Assembly (NCBI GenBank): GCA_035041965.1 | Contig: JAPYMA010000122.1 | Span: 62,001 to 126,000, forward strand | Direction of reading: 5' to 3' | DNA length: 64,000 bases | DNA from: Anisakis pegreffii | Lineage: Eukaryota; Nematoda; Chromadorea; Rhabditida; Anisakidae | Part shown: piece by piece, positions 63,929 to 64,000 of the stretch | Layout of the letters: every line of letters starts with the position of its first letter | Numbering within the stretch: position 1 is the stretch's first letter | Made by a program: the position numbers and the translations under genes | The notes under the pieces: model-generated | Told to the model about the DNA's origin: nothing | Seen by the model: the letters and a program-made list of their open reading frames with translations, nothing else | The model's database searches: none

Positions 63929-64000
63929 CCCTTTATTTGTAGCTGTCGACTGACTGACCTTTGTCATAGATTCAAATTCATTCAGCATTCGTGATCGTTG

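Noticed and set aside
1..64000. tRNA, rRNA, let-7/lin-4-type microRNA, CRISPR and bacterial insertion elements
   Set aside because: Read for B-box (GGTTCGA), seed and direct-repeat patterns on both strands without finding a complete one. A covariance-model scan (tRNAscan, Infernal) would be decisive.

Overview
The window reads as one stretch of nematode nuclear DNA. It is AT-rich, has no bacterial operons, and its recognisable coding exons are separated by GT-AG introns whose acceptors are short U-runs ending TTTCAG or TTGCAG. The species cannot be named. The introns (149 bp to 19.3 kb) are far longer than in Caenorhabditis, which suggests a large-intron nematode such as an ascarid or spirurid (inference).

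One gene is well supported. It lies on the minus strand from about 35.63 kb leftwards past base 1, and I assembled eleven exons in which every splice phase agrees. The 507 codons encode a FERM domain (F1, F2, F3), the FERM-adjacent segment and a Ser/Arg/Pro-rich linker. From memory of the families, the start, F1 lobe and F3 lobe look most like the non-receptor tyrosine phosphatases PTPN3/PTPN4 (C. elegans ptp-1); protein 4.1 is the second-best fit. In that family a PDZ and a phosphatase domain follow, and the visible part stops about where PDZ should begin. Those exons would lie beyond the left edge.

Exons 1 to 8 are packed between 35.6 and 31.4 kb. Exons 9, 10 and 11 are separated by introns of 7.5, 2.3 and 19.3 kb. 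The long introns hold repeats, poly-G tracts, a phase-compatible 30-nt microexon candidate and an ambiguous coding-like cluster at 15.6-16.0 kb.

Right of 35.7 kb I can name no gene. A 228-codon ATG ORF at 36.5-37.2 kb (minus) is too long to dismiss, and there are weaker exon-like pieces at 50.6-51.0, 52.9-53.0, 58.9-59.0 and 59.1-59.3 kb. From about 57.2 kb onward the plus strand turns from A-rich to T-rich. Nematode introns are often T-rich on the sense strand, so this hints at leftward transcription to the left and rightward transcription to the right, with a divergent promoter region near 57 kb.

Repeats include a 15-nt minisatellite built around TTAGGC (47.8 kb) with a diverged relative at 60.3 kb, a foldback at 49.5 kb, a MITE-like inverted-repeat element at 63.8 kb, a G-quadruplex-type tract at 53.6 kb and several trinucleotide arrays. 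I saw no tRNA, rRNA, spliced-leader RNA gene, CRISPR array or bacterial-type insertion sequence.
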